DNA from: Maribacter huludaoensis
GTDB lineage: Bacteria; Bacteroidota; Bacteroidia; Flavobacteriales; Flavobacteriaceae
Direction: 5' to 3'
Assembly: GCF_029350945.1 (NCBI RefSeq)
Contig: NZ_JARKMS010000004.1
Span: 343,945 to 407,944, forward strand
DNA length: 64,000 nucleotides
The notes under the pieces are model-generated. The model was not told the DNA's origin. It searched no databases and saw only the letters and a program-made list of their open reading frames with translations. Of this stretch, positions 27,353-35,220 are shown piece after piece; the first letter of the stretch is position 1, and the number at the start of each line of letters is the position of its first letter. The position numbers and the translations under genes are program-made.

Positions 27353-27700
27353 TTAATTCCAAGAATTATATCCCCCTTTTAGGTCATATACTTGTACAAA
27401 GCCCATTTTTAATAATTTGCGAGCAGCCTTTTGGCTTCTTGCACCAGATCTACAATAGACATATACCGGTTTCTCTTTATCTAATTTTTCAAAGTAACTA
27501 TTGAAATTGCCGGCTTTGAAAATATCAACGTTTATTGCTTTTTTAATGTGACCACTATTATATTCAGATGGTGTTCTAACATCAAAAGGTTTAATGTTGT
27601 TAGTTACAATTTGCGTTGCATATTCGTTCTTGTTCAATACGGTAATAGTACCTGTAGCTTCTTGATCTTTTTTACCAAAGAGTGTGCTTAAAAATGACAT
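27353..27700 (-). CDS. Single-domain rhodanese
   Basis: 115 residues. A complete rhodanese domain with active-site loop CRSGAR preceded by PVYVY and followed by KAARKLLKMGF. Rhodaneses transfer sulfane sulfur from thiosulfate or persulfides to an acceptor such as cyanide, glutathione or protein cysteine. No signal peptide, so cytoplasmic. Located between the persulfide dioxygenase-like gene and the DUF3365 gene on the same strand; a hairpin at 27733-27767 separates it from the former, so it needs its own promoter, not seen. Confidence 0.9.
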   Translation of the reverse strand: MSFLSTLFGKKDQEATGTITVLNKNEYATQIVTNNIKPFDVRTPSEYNSGHIKKAINVDIFKAGNFNSYFEKLDKEKPVYVYCRSGARSQKAARKLLKMGFVQVYDLKGGYNSWN

Positions 27701-27732
27701 GGTATTTTATTTAAAATTAATATTCAACAATA

Positions 27733-27767
27733 GAAAGAAATGGTCTTTATATATGACCGTTTCTTTC
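27733..27767 (-). terminator. Terminator after the first persulfide dioxygenase-like gene
   Basis: GAAAGAAA-T-GGTC at 27733-27745 pairs with GACC-G-TTTCTTTC at 27755-27767 around a 9-nt loop; only one mismatch. It lies 22 bp downstream of the stop at 27789 on the minus strand. Confidence 0.7.
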
Positions 27768-27788
27768 AAAAATCGACCAATAAAAATA

Positions 27789-29198
27789 TTATAATATTGT
27801 AGGGCAAACAAATTCAGAAACGGAAATTCCAGCTTCTTTTATTGCTTTAAATCCGCCTTTAACATCTATTAGATTATGTATTCCTCTACTTTTTAAAATT
27901 GAAGAAGCGATCATGCTTCTATATCCGCCCGCGCAATGCACATAGAAAGGTTTATTGTTAGGGAATTCAGCTAAATAATCGTTTAAAAAGTCTAGTGGGG
28001 TATTCACGGCATCTATAATATGTTCGGATAAAAATTCGGATTCTTTTCTTACATCAAAAACAGGAACGTTTTCAGTCTCAATTGCTTTTTTAAGTCCGTC
28101 TGCATCAATCTGGTTTACGGTATCATACTCCATTGCCGCTTTTTTCCAAGCATCGAATCCGCCTTCTAGGTAACCTAAAGTACCATCAAAACCTACTCTA
28201 GAAAGTCTAGTTACGGTTTCTTCTTCCATACCAACAGGAGTTACCAACAATAAAGGTTGTTGTACATCTGCAATTAAAGCACCTACCCATGGAGCAAAAC
28301 TACCATCCAATCCAATAAAAATGGAACGTGGAATATGACCTTTTGCAAAATCATCTTGATGACGAACATCTAAGACAATGGCACCGGTTTCATTGGCTGC
28401 CGCTTCAAAAGCAGCTGGTGATAAAGCTCTTGTGCCACGTTCCAAAACTTTTTTAACGTCCTCATAGCCTTCTTTGTTCATTTTAACGTTCAATGGAAAA
28501 TATTGTGGTGGCGGTAGCAATCCGTCAATGACTTCGTCAATAAATTCGTCTTTCGTCATATCTGCACGTAAGGCATAATTCATTTTCTTTTGGTTGCCCA
28601 AAGTATCTACCGTTTCTTTCATCATATTCTTTCCACAAGCAGAACCGGCACCATGCGCGGGATAAACGATAACGTCATCTGCCAGAGGCATAATTTTTTC
28701 ACGAAGACTATCAAATAAAAATCCTGCCAAATCACGTTCTGTAAGTTCTCCCATTTTTTGGGCAAGATCAGGTCTACCAACATCACCTAGGAATAAAGTA
28801 TCTCCACTAAAAATAGCATAGTCTTTTCCTGTTTCATTACGTAATAAATAGGTGGTACTTTCCATAGTATGACCAGGAGTGTGCAGGGCCGTAATAGTAA
28901 CATTGCCAATTTTAAACTCTTGATTATCAGTAGCAATAATGGCATCAAAAGATGGGTTTGCTTTGGGTCCATATATAATATCTGCACCAGTTTCCTTTGC
29001 TAAGGTTACATGGCCACTTACAAAATCGGCATGAAAATGCGTCTCAAAAATATACTTGATCTTCGCATTGTCTGCAGCAGCCTTCTTAATATAAGGCTGT
29101 ACTTCACGTAGGGGATCGATTATGGCAACTTCTCCATTACTCTCAATGTAATAAGCACCTTGTGCAAGACAACCGGTATATATTTGTTCTACTTTCAT
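27789..29198 (-). CDS. Persulfide dioxygenase-like MBL fold fused to two rhodanese domains (copy 1)
   Basis: 469 residues. Residues 1-240 are an ETHE1-like metallo-beta-lactamase domain with metal motif HFHADFVSGH (His54, His56, Asp58, His63) and HTPGHTMES. Residues about 255-355 are a rhodanese without catalytic cysteine; residues 365-465 are a second rhodanese with active Cys in HCAGGYRS. Such fusions oxidise glutathione persulfide or a similar thiol persulfide to sulfite, and the rhodanese feeds or uses the sulfane sulfur. It has its own Crp-type promoter at 29221-29264 and a terminator, so it is monocistronic. A paralogue of the same layout follows. Confidence 0.93.
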   Translation of the reverse strand: MKVEQIYTGCLAQGAYYIESNGEVAIIDPLREVQPYIKKAAADNAKIKYIFETHFHADFVSGHVTLAKETGADIIYGPKANPSFDAIIATDNQEFKIGNVTITALHTPGHTMESTTYLLRNETGKDYAIFSGDTLFLGDVGRPDLAQKMGELTERDLAGFLFDSLREKIMPLADDVIVYPAHGAGSACGKNMMKETVDTLGNQKKMNYALRADMTKDEFIDEVIDGLLPPPQYFPLNVKMNKEGYEDVKKVLERGTRALSPAAFEAAANETGAIVLDVRHQDDFAKGHIPRSIFIGLDGSFAPWVGALIADVQQPLLLVTPVGMEEETVTRLSRVGFDGTLGYLEGGFDAWKKAAMEYDTVNQIDADGLKKAIETENVPVFDVRKESEFLSEHIIDAVNTPLDFLNDYLAEFPNNKPFYVHCAGGYRSMIASSILKSRGIHNLIDVKGGFKAIKEAGISVSEFVCPTIL

Positions 29199-29220
29199 AA
29201 TTTCAATATTAATGATGACA

Positions 29221-29264
29221 CAAAACTACATTGAGATGTATAATTATACAGTAACCAATGTTAC
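29221..29264 (-). promoter_or_regulatory. Crp-type operator and promoter, dioxygenase copy 1
   Basis: Palindrome GTAACCAATGTTAC at 29251-29264 (perfect arms), -7 box TAGTTTTG (perfect) on the minus strand at 29228-29221; spacing 29.5 bp from centre. Confidence 0.8.
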
Positions 29265-29283
29265 ATAGGTGGTTAAATGTAAA

Positions 29284-29308
29284 ACAGCCCTGAAAGAATC
29301 AGAGCTGT
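29284..29308 (-). terminator. Terminator after dioxygenase copy 2
   Basis: On the minus strand ACAGCTCTGA, loop, TCAGGGCTGT followed by TTTT; the stem covers 29284-29308 and lies 18 bp after the stop at 29326. Confidence 0.78.
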
Positions 29309-29325
29309 AAATTTATATTTCATTA

Positions 29326-30741
29326 TTACAAAAGTGTAGATGGGCAAACGTACGCTGTTTTAGGAACCGTTGTTTTAGAAATAGCTTCAAAACCTCCTAT
29401 AACATCGGTAAAATCTTTCCAACCTCTTTGTTTTAAGATAGATGCGGCTATCATACTTCTATAACCGCCCGCACAATGTAAAACAAAAGGTTTGTCTTTT
29501 GGAAATTGTGCCAAATGCTCATTAATTTCATTTAAAGGAACATTGATGGCATCAATAACATGTTCAGAATCGAACTCGCTCTTCTTTCTTACATCAATAA
29601 TCAATGGTTTGTCCGCTTTATATTCATCCTCTAATTGGGTAGCATTAATTCTTTGGGATACTTCGAACTCTTTTCCGGAATTTTTCCAAGAATCAAATCC
29701 GCCATCCAAGAAACCTACAGTATTGTCATAGCCAACTCTTGCCAAACGGGTAATAGCTTCTTCTTGTTTATCCTTGTAAGTAACCAACAAAATTTCTTGT
29801 TGAATATCTGGAATCATTTCACCTACCCATTGCGCAAAATTACCTTCTAGCCCTATATTGATGCTATTAGGAATAAAACCTTTGGCAAAGTCTTCCGCAT
29901 TTCTTGTATCTAAGACCAAGGCACCTGTTTCATTGGCAACAGCTTCAAAAGCTTCTGGTGAAAATGGGGTAGTGGCCCTATCTATAATTTTATCTAGAGG
30001 TTCATAACCTTTAATGTTCATTAGAACATTTTTAGGGAAATAACCTGGAGGAGTGGTCAATCCGGTCAATAGTTCTTTAATGAATTCTTCTTTGGTCATA
30101 TCTGCCCGTAAAGCATAATTTACTTTCTTTTGATGTCCTAAAGTGTCCGTAGTTTCTTTACTCATCATTTTACCACACGCGGAGCCCGCACCGTGATTAG
30201 GATAAACAATCAAATCATCGCTTAAGGGCATAATTCTATTACGAAGCGAATCGAATAAATAACCAGCTAGTTTTTCTTCTGTAAGATCAGCTACTACATG
30301 TTGTGCAAGATCAGGTCTGCCAACATCACCAATGAATAAAGTATCGCCAGTGATAATACCATGTTCTTTTCCATTTTCATCAATTAACAGATACGTAGTA
30401 CTCTCCATTGTGTGTCCCGGAGTATGAATTACTTTTACCTTATAATCGCCTATTTCAAATACTTGATTGTCTTTAGCTGTCGTAGCTTCATAAGCAGGTT
30501 TTGCCCCAGGTCCAAATACAATTTCTGAACCCGCCTTTTTTTGCAAGTCTAAATGTCCGCTCACAAAATCGGCATGAAAATGTGTTTCAAAAACATATTT
30601 TATTTTGGCATTGTCTTTTTTGGCGCGTTCTATATAAGGTTGAATCTCACGTAAAGGATCAAAAACTGCTGCTTCACCGTTATTCTCTATATAATAGGCA
30701 GCATGTGCCAAACATCCCGTATAAATTTGTTCTACTTTCAT
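29326..30741 (-). CDS. Persulfide dioxygenase-like MBL fold fused to two rhodanese domains (copy 2)
   Basis: 471 residues, colinear with copy 1: the same first 10 residues, metal motif HFHADFVSGH at 54-63, HTPGHTMES, an inactive middle rhodanese and an active C-terminal one (Cys in HCAGGYRS). The two copies diverge widely elsewhere, so the duplication is not recent. Each has its own operator and terminator. The operator of this copy is the G variant (GTGAC-N4-GTCAC). A difference of substrate or of expression condition between the copies is likely, but cannot be read from the sequence. Confidence 0.93.
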   Translation of the reverse strand: MKVEQIYTGCLAHAAYYIENNGEAAVFDPLREIQPYIERAKKDNAKIKYVFETHFHADFVSGHLDLQKKAGSEIVFGPGAKPAYEATTAKDNQVFEIGDYKVKVIHTPGHTMESTTYLLIDENGKEHGIITGDTLFIGDVGRPDLAQHVVADLTEEKLAGYLFDSLRNRIMPLSDDLIVYPNHGAGSACGKMMSKETTDTLGHQKKVNYALRADMTKEEFIKELLTGLTTPPGYFPKNVLMNIKGYEPLDKIIDRATTPFSPEAFEAVANETGALVLDTRNAEDFAKGFIPNSINIGLEGNFAQWVGEMIPDIQQEILLVTYKDKQEEAITRLARVGYDNTVGFLDGGFDSWKNSGKEFEVSQRINATQLEDEYKADKPLIIDVRKKSEFDSEHVIDAINVPLNEINEHLAQFPKDKPFVLHCAGGYRSMIAASILKQRGWKDFTDVIGGFEAISKTTVPKTAYVCPSTLL

Positions 30742-30767
30742 ATTGTTGTTTTTTACGATTAATACTT

Positions 30768-30811
30768 TAAAATTACCTTTTGTATAAGAGGTGTACAGTG
30801 ACTTTTGTCAC
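30768..30811 (-). promoter_or_regulatory. Crp-type operator (G variant) and promoter, dioxygenase copy 2
   Basis: Palindrome GTGACTTTTGTCAC at 30798-30811 (perfect arms), -7 box TAATTTTA (one mismatch) on the minus strand at 30775-30768, spacing 29.5 bp. The arms match TGAC/GTCA, the core of the FNR-type set, with the flanking G/C of the other set. Confidence 0.72.
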
Positions 30812-30823
30812 ATAAGCGTAATT

Positions 30824-31624
30824 TTATTTAAAGAATTCCATGTAAAATATAAAGACGGCCATTATAAGAATGAAATAGCCAAAACCTTTCTTCAGTTTTG
30901 AACCATCAATAAAGTTGCTGAGGTAGCTCCCAATAAAAATGCCTACGAAAGAAATACTTGTGAAAATGGCTAGGAATTGCCAATCAATATCCATGGTCAT
31001 GGCATCGCCCAAGAAGAAACCCATTAAAGATTTAATGGCGATAATGATCAAAGAAGTGCCTACGGCTACCTTCATTTTTACGTTTGCCAAAATGACAAGT
31101 GCAGGAATAATTAAGAATCCGCCTCCTGCACCAATTAATCCCGTAATACTGCCCACTAATAGACCTTCTACCAAGATCAGTGGGTAGTTGTATGCCACCT
31201 TTCCGGTATTCTCCATACACTTTTCTCTTTTAAGCATGGAATATGCTGCTGGGATCATTAAAATGGCAAACAGCCCGAACATAGCCATTCTACGTGTAAA
31301 TTGAAAATTGTCTATTTCGAATAAAACATCTGGCATTGCCGGTACAACATAATGTCTTACCAAGGTTACACCTATAATGGCCGGAATACCAAAAACGATA
31401 GCGGTACGCCAATCTACGTAACCTTTTAAATGTTGTTTGTAACCACCTATAAGTGCGCTTGCACCAACAATAAAAAGGGAATAAGCAGTAGCGGCTTTTT
31501 CGTTAATGGAAAAAAGATATGCTAAAACAGGTACGGCAAGAATAGAACCACCGCCGCCAATAAGACCTAAAGATATACCAATAATTAGGGCGCTGATATA
31601 CCCTAAAATATGCAATACTTCCAT
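30824..31624 (-). CDS. TauE/SafE (TSUP) family permease
   Basis: 266 residues with about eight helices. Two repeats of the family signature are seen: GISLGLIGGGGSILAVPVLAYLF near the N-terminus and GLIGAGGGFLIIPALVIL near residue 165. TSUP permeases move sulfite, sulfoacetate or other organosulfur anions. Under its own Crp-type promoter next to the persulfide dioxygenases, export of the product sulfite is a natural role; this is inference. Confidence 0.9.
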   Translation of the reverse strand: MEVLHILGYISALIIGISLGLIGGGGSILAVPVLAYLFSINEKAATAYSLFIVGASALIGGYKQHLKGYVDWRTAIVFGIPAIIGVTLVRHYVVPAMPDVLFEIDNFQFTRRMAMFGLFAILMIPAAYSMLKREKCMENTGKVAYNYPLILVEGLLVGSITGLIGAGGGFLIIPALVILANVKMKVAVGTSLIIIAIKSLMGFFLGDAMTMDIDWQFLAIFTSISFVGIFIGSYLSNFIDGSKLKKGFGYFILIMAVFIFYMEFFK

Positions 31625-31642
31625 GTATTTAATTTAGTAACA

Positions 31643-31686
31643 CAAAAGTAGAGCGGTATAGAAACCTGTGCAGTAACAAAGGTTAC
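31643..31686 (-). promoter_or_regulatory. Crp-type operator and promoter of the TauE permease
   Basis: Palindrome GTAACAAAGGTTAC at 31673-31686 (perfect arms), -7 box TACTTTTG (perfect) on the minus strand at 31650-31643; spacing 29.5 bp. Confidence 0.8.
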
Positions 31687-31693
31687 AGAGGCT

Positions 31694-32326
31694 TTATAAA
31701 TCTAATATTTCTAAATAATTTCGGTGAAGTTTTATTTTTCCCATTTCTTCCAATTTCTTTAAAAGTCTGGAAATTACGACCCTTGAGCTATGCAGATCAT
31801 ATGCAATTTCTTGATGGGTATTGTGAATAATATTGTCTTTTGTAACCCTTGCCTTTTCTTTTAGGTAGCCAATTAGGCGTTCATCCATTTTTTGGAAAGC
31901 AATATTATCTAGGGTGCTCAAAAGTTCATTTAATCTCTCATGGTAACTATTGAATACAAAATTACGCCAAGACTTATACTTGGTAGTCCATTCTTCCATT
32001 TTTTGAATGGGAACTATAATCAGTTTGGTATCCATTTCGGCAATGGCCCTAATTTCACTTTTGTTATCGCCCATACAACAGGCCATGGTCATTGAACATG
32101 TATCGCCTTTTTCAAGATAGTATAGCAGAAGTTCATCCCCATCTTCATCTTCTCTTAAAATTTTTATAGCACCGGAAATCAATAAGGGCATACCTCTAAC
32201 AAAATCGCCAATGTCCATAAGTTTATATCCTTCGGGAATTTCTTTGAACGTACCTACTTGGACTATTTCATTAATAAGTTCCTCTTCAAAGATTTTTCCG
32301 TATTCTGTCGTTAGGTCTTGAATCAT
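31694..32326 (-). CDS. Crp/Fnr-family regulator with a cysteine cluster
   Basis: 210 residues: cyclic-nucleotide-binding-like fold (1-110), dimer helix, and a winged helix-turn-helix. The sensor half has Cys77, Cys83 and Cys84 in GDTCSMTMACCMGD, and no FNR-type N-terminal cysteines. The recognition helix is SSRVVISR (180-187): the position of CRP Glu181 is Val183, while the Arg equivalent to Arg185 is kept (Arg187). It is the second gene of a unit with DUF983, which carries a GTAAC-N4-GTTAC operator, so it is the best candidate for the regulator of all GTAAC sites here, including its own. Confidence 0.9.
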   Translation of the reverse strand: MIQDLTTEYGKIFEEELINEIVQVGTFKEIPEGYKLMDIGDFVRGMPLLISGAIKILREDEDGDELLLYYLEKGDTCSMTMACCMGDNKSEIRAIAEMDTKLIIVPIQKMEEWTTKYKSWRNFVFNSYHERLNELLSTLDNIAFQKMDERLIGYLKEKARVTKDNIIHNTHQEIAYDLHSSRVVISRLLKKLEEMGKIKLHRNYLEILDL

Positions 32327-32327
32327 A

Positions 32328-32723
32328 TTAGTTAGAATTAATTTTCTGTGCTATTTTTTTATCAAAGTTAAAAAATATGTTTGCCCAAATAGATTTTGAA
32401 ACTGCCGCAATCCAAGGCATGGTCAGTATCAATACAACCACAATGGCTATGAACAGATTTACTAAGGAAAGTTGAAGGTTAAAAATCAAGGACAAAACGT
32501 ATGTTGCAACCGCAACGGCAATACCTACGGCATAAGAAACATACATGGAGCCCGTGTAGAAACTGGGCTCTATGCTATATTTTAAATTACATTTTGGACA
32601 ATGATCCTTAACCTTGTTGAAGTTACTTAACTTATAAGGATTGGCCTCAAAGAATTCACCTTTATGGCAACGTGGACATTTTAAAAAAATAATGCTGTAT
32701 AATTTTGAACCTTTTAATAACAT
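32328..32723 (-). CDS. DUF983 membrane protein
   Basis: 131 residues from ATG 32723. A longer frame from 32777 exists, but its first codons overlap the -7 box and operator at 32741-32784, so it cannot be translated from that promoter. The protein begins MLLKGSKLYSII, then a zinc-ribbon-like CPRCHKGEF and CPKCNLKY, then two helices: the DUF983 pattern. Function unknown. The Crp-type gene follows after 1 bp. The reason for its coupling to a regulator is not visible. Confidence 0.85.
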   Translation of the reverse strand: MLLKGSKLYSIIFLKCPRCHKGEFFEANPYKLSNFNKVKDHCPKCNLKYSIEPSFYTGSMYVSYAVGIAVAVATYVLSLIFNLQLSLVNLFIAIVVVLILTMPWIAAVSKSIWANIFFNFDKKIAQKINSN

Positions 32724-32740
32724 GCCTAGAAATTTAAAAA

Positions 32741-32784
32741 CAAAATTATAAGTTTTTAATATTTGCTTAGGTAACATAGGTTAC
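32741..32784 (-). promoter_or_regulatory. Crp-type operator and promoter of the DUF983-crp operon
   Basis: Palindrome GTAACATAGGTTAC at 32771-32784 (perfect arms), -7 box TAATTTTG (perfect) on the minus strand at 32748-32741, spacing 29.5 bp. It implies autoregulation of the Crp-type gene. Confidence 0.8.
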
Positions 32785-32846
32785 ATAAGCATATTAATAC
32801 ATTACCTGTTTTTTAAAAAGTTATCTTTTTTCATTGATGCATGAAC

Positions 32847-32889
32847 TGATATTAATCATATTTTATACTGGTAATGACGTGTATGTTTG
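32847..32889 (+). promoter_or_regulatory. FNR-type operator and promoter of hemN
   Basis: TGATATTAATCA at 32847-32858 (perfect TGAT-N4-ATCA palindrome, centre 32852.5) and -7 box TATGTTTG (perfect) at 32882-32889, spacing 29.5 bp. It shows that the in-frame start at 32874 lies inside the promoter and that ATG 32907 is used. Confidence 0.78.
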
Positions 32890-32906
32890 TCAAAAAACAA
32901 ATTCAT

Positions 32907-34268
32907 ATGTGTTCGCTTGTTCAAAAGTACAATGTACCCGGTCCTCGTTACACCAGCTATCCTACAGTTCCTTTTTGGGATGTAAATACTTTTTCGGGAA
33001 AAAAATGGGAAAAGACGGTAAAAAGAAGTTTTCATGTAAGTAATACCGTGTCCGGAATAAGCCTTTATATACACCTACCTTTTTGCGAGAGTATGTGTAC
33101 GTTCTGCGGATGTCATAAACGCATAACAAAAAGACATGATGTTGAAATGCCCTATATAAAATCTGTTTTAAAAGAATGGAAACTATATAGCGCAATGTTT
33201 GATGAAAAACCAATTATTAAAGAGTTGCACCTAGGTGGCGGTACACCAACTTTCTTTAATCCGGAGAATTTAAAATATTTGATCGATGGAATTTTAAGAC
33301 TGGCGGATAAAGCCCCCGATGCAGAATTTAGTTTTGAAGGGCATCCAAATAACACCACCAAAGAACACCTACAGGGCTTGTACAATGTTGGCTTTAGAAG
33401 AGTAAGTTTTGGTGTTCAAGATTATAATGAAACCGTACAGAAGGCTATACATAGAATTCAACCTTTTGTTAATGTGAAAAATGTTACGGAATGGGCCAGG
33501 GAAATAGGATATACATCAATTGGCCATGATATCATTTTTGGGTTACCCCACCAAAAACTTGAACATGTAATTTATACCATTGAAAAAACCAAAGAGCTTA
33601 AACCAGATCGTATTGCTTTTTATAGTTATGCACATGTGCCATGGTTGGCGGGTAATGGTCAACGTGGTTATAATGATGCAGATTTACCTGTTGGGGACGA
33701 AAAGAGAATGCAATATGAGACAGGTAAGGAATTATTGTTGAACTATGGTTACCATGAAATAGGTATGGATCATTTTGCTTTGCCGACCGATGGACTTTAC
33801 AAGGCCATGGAAAACGGTGATCTACATAGGAATTTTATGGGCTATACTAGCTCTAACACGCATTTAATGATTGGGCTAGGGGCATCTAGTATAAGCGATA
33901 GCTGGTATGGTTTTGCACAAAATGTAAAGAATGTAGAGGAGTATCAAAATTTGGTAGAAAATGACATTATACCATTGTATAGAGGTCATATTTTATCTGA
34001 ACAAGATCAGATTATAAGAAGGCATATCTTAAATTTAATGTGTCAGTTTAGTACTTCCTGGAGCAAATTTAAACTACATCTTCCACATATGGACAGTATT
34101 TTAGATAGGTTAAAAGAAATGCAAGAAGATGGTTTGGTGCATATTACGGAAGGTAATCTTCAAATAACGGAGAAAGGTAGGCCTTTTGTTAGAAATGTAT
34201 GTATGGCATTCGATCTGCCACTACAAAGGAAAAATCCTGAGACCAAACTATTCTCAATGACAGTTTAA
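32907..34268 (+). CDS. hemN: Oxygen-independent coproporphyrinogen III oxidase
   Basis: 453 residues from ATG 32907. Radical SAM enzyme: the cluster motif is CESMCTFC (Cys60, Cys64, Cys67) followed by GCHK; upstream stands the HemN mark YNVPGPRYTSYPT, and the SAM loop HLGGGTPTFF follows. It converts coproporphyrinogen III to protoporphyrinogen IX without oxygen, supplying haem for the bd and cbb3 oxidases and cytochromes around it. The FNR-type site upstream fits oxygen-limited expression. Confidence 0.95.
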   Translation: MCSLVQKYNVPGPRYTSYPTVPFWDVNTFSGKKWEKTVKRSFHVSNTVSGISLYIHLPFCESMCTFCGCHKRITKRHDVEMPYIKSVLKEWKLYSAMFDEKPIIKELHLGGGTPTFFNPENLKYLIDGILRLADKAPDAEFSFEGHPNNTTKEHLQGLYNVGFRRVSFGVQDYNETVQKAIHRIQPFVNVKNVTEWAREIGYTSIGHDIIFGLPHQKLEHVIYTIEKTKELKPDRIAFYSYAHVPWLAGNGQRGYNDADLPVGDEKRMQYETGKELLLNYGYHEIGMDHFALPTDGLYKAMENGDLHRNFMGYTSSNTHLMIGLGASSISDSWYGFAQNVKNVEEYQNLVENDIIPLYRGHILSEQDQIIRRHILNLMCQFSTSWSKFKLHLPHMDSILDRLKEMQEDGLVHITEGNLQITEKGRPFVRNVCMAFDLPLQRKNPETKLFSMTV

Positions 34269-34321
34269 GTAATAAAAGAATTAAAAGTTCCTAATCTTAA
34301 TAATCGCTAAATAAAATTATT

Positions 34322-35143
34322 ATGAAAAAAATAATCGTACTTACAGATTTTTCAAAACAGTCAGAACAAGCGTTAAAAGCAGCTGCAGATTTGGCAAAAA
34401 AACACGATGTGGAATTATTGGTAGTTCACATGCTAGAACTAAACCAGGCAATTCTGACATCTCCTGACGGTATGTATATTGAGCAGACCGTATTTCTGGT
34501 AAAACTTGCCGAAAAGAATTTAAAGGAATTTCTGGAAAAGCCATATTTAGAAGGACTTTCCGTAACACCTGTCATTAAACATTATAAAGTATTCAGTGAG
34601 TTAGATGCCATTGCAAAAGAGCATGATGCAGACCTAATAGTAATGGGCTCTAACGGAGCAAGCGGACTGGAAGAAATGTTTATTGGTTCTAATGCGGAAA
34701 AAGTGGTTCGTAATGCTACCGTACCGGTTTTGGTCATTAAAGGCGAGATAACCAATTTAAGTTTAGATCGTTTTGTATTTGCATGTGATTTTAACGATGA
34801 TAACTTACCTGCTTTTCAAAAAGCAAAAGAATTTGCGGAAATGTTAGATGCCAGTATGGAGGTTGTTTTCATCAATACACCCAACGACGAATTCTTAAGC
34901 AATAGAGATGCATATCAAAAAATAAATAAGTTTTTAACGAAAGCCAATTCGGCGCAACAAGTAGAAATTTATAATGATTACAGTGTAGAGCAAGGCATAC
35001 TAAACTACGGTAAAACCATTTTAGCAGATGCCATAGCAATGCCTACCCATGGTAGAAAAGGAATCTCACATCTGTTTAATGGAAGTATAGGAGAAGATGT
35101 TGTAAACCATTCCCGTATTCCTGTAATTACTTTTAAAATATAG
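34322..35143 (+). CDS. Universal stress protein, two UspA domains
   Basis: 273 residues with two tandem UspA domains (1-141 and about 150-273). The first has a full nucleotide-binding mark (VMGSNGASGLEEMFIGSNAEKVVRNATVPVLVIK); the second ends MPTHGRKGISHLFNGSIGEDVVNHSRIPVITF. It sits 53 bp after hemN and may share its transcript; no own operator was found. Ended by the hairpin at 35167-35198. Confidence 0.9.
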   Translation: MKKIIVLTDFSKQSEQALKAAADLAKKHDVELLVVHMLELNQAILTSPDGMYIEQTVFLVKLAEKNLKEFLEKPYLEGLSVTPVIKHYKVFSELDAIAKEHDADLIVMGSNGASGLEEMFIGSNAEKVVRNATVPVLVIKGEITNLSLDRFVFACDFNDDNLPAFQKAKEFAEMLDASMEVVFINTPNDEFLSNRDAYQKINKFLTKANSAQQVEIYNDYSVEQGILNYGKTILADAIAMPTHGRKGISHLFNGSIGEDVVNHSRIPVITFKI

Positions 35144-35166
35144 AAGCTAACCATATTTTAAATAAC

Positions 35167-35198
35167 AATAAACCCAAAGCGAAAGCTTTGGGTTTATT
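35167..35198. terminator. Strong bidirectional terminator
   Basis: A perfect 14-bp stem (35167-35180 with 35185-35198) with a GAAA loop, flanked by T-rich sequence on both strands, between convergent genes. Confidence 0.88.
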
Positions 35199-35220
35199 TG
35201 TTCGGTAAATATAAGGAGTA

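Noticed and set aside
27353..27700. Rhodanese gene as a member of the GTAAC regulon
   Set aside because: No palindrome of either set is present in the 90 bp upstream.
32771..32814. GTAAC-N4-GTTAC site acting also on hemN
   Set aside because: The box at the expected place (TGTTTTTT) has two mismatches, and hemN has a better promoter with an FNR-type site at 32847-32889.
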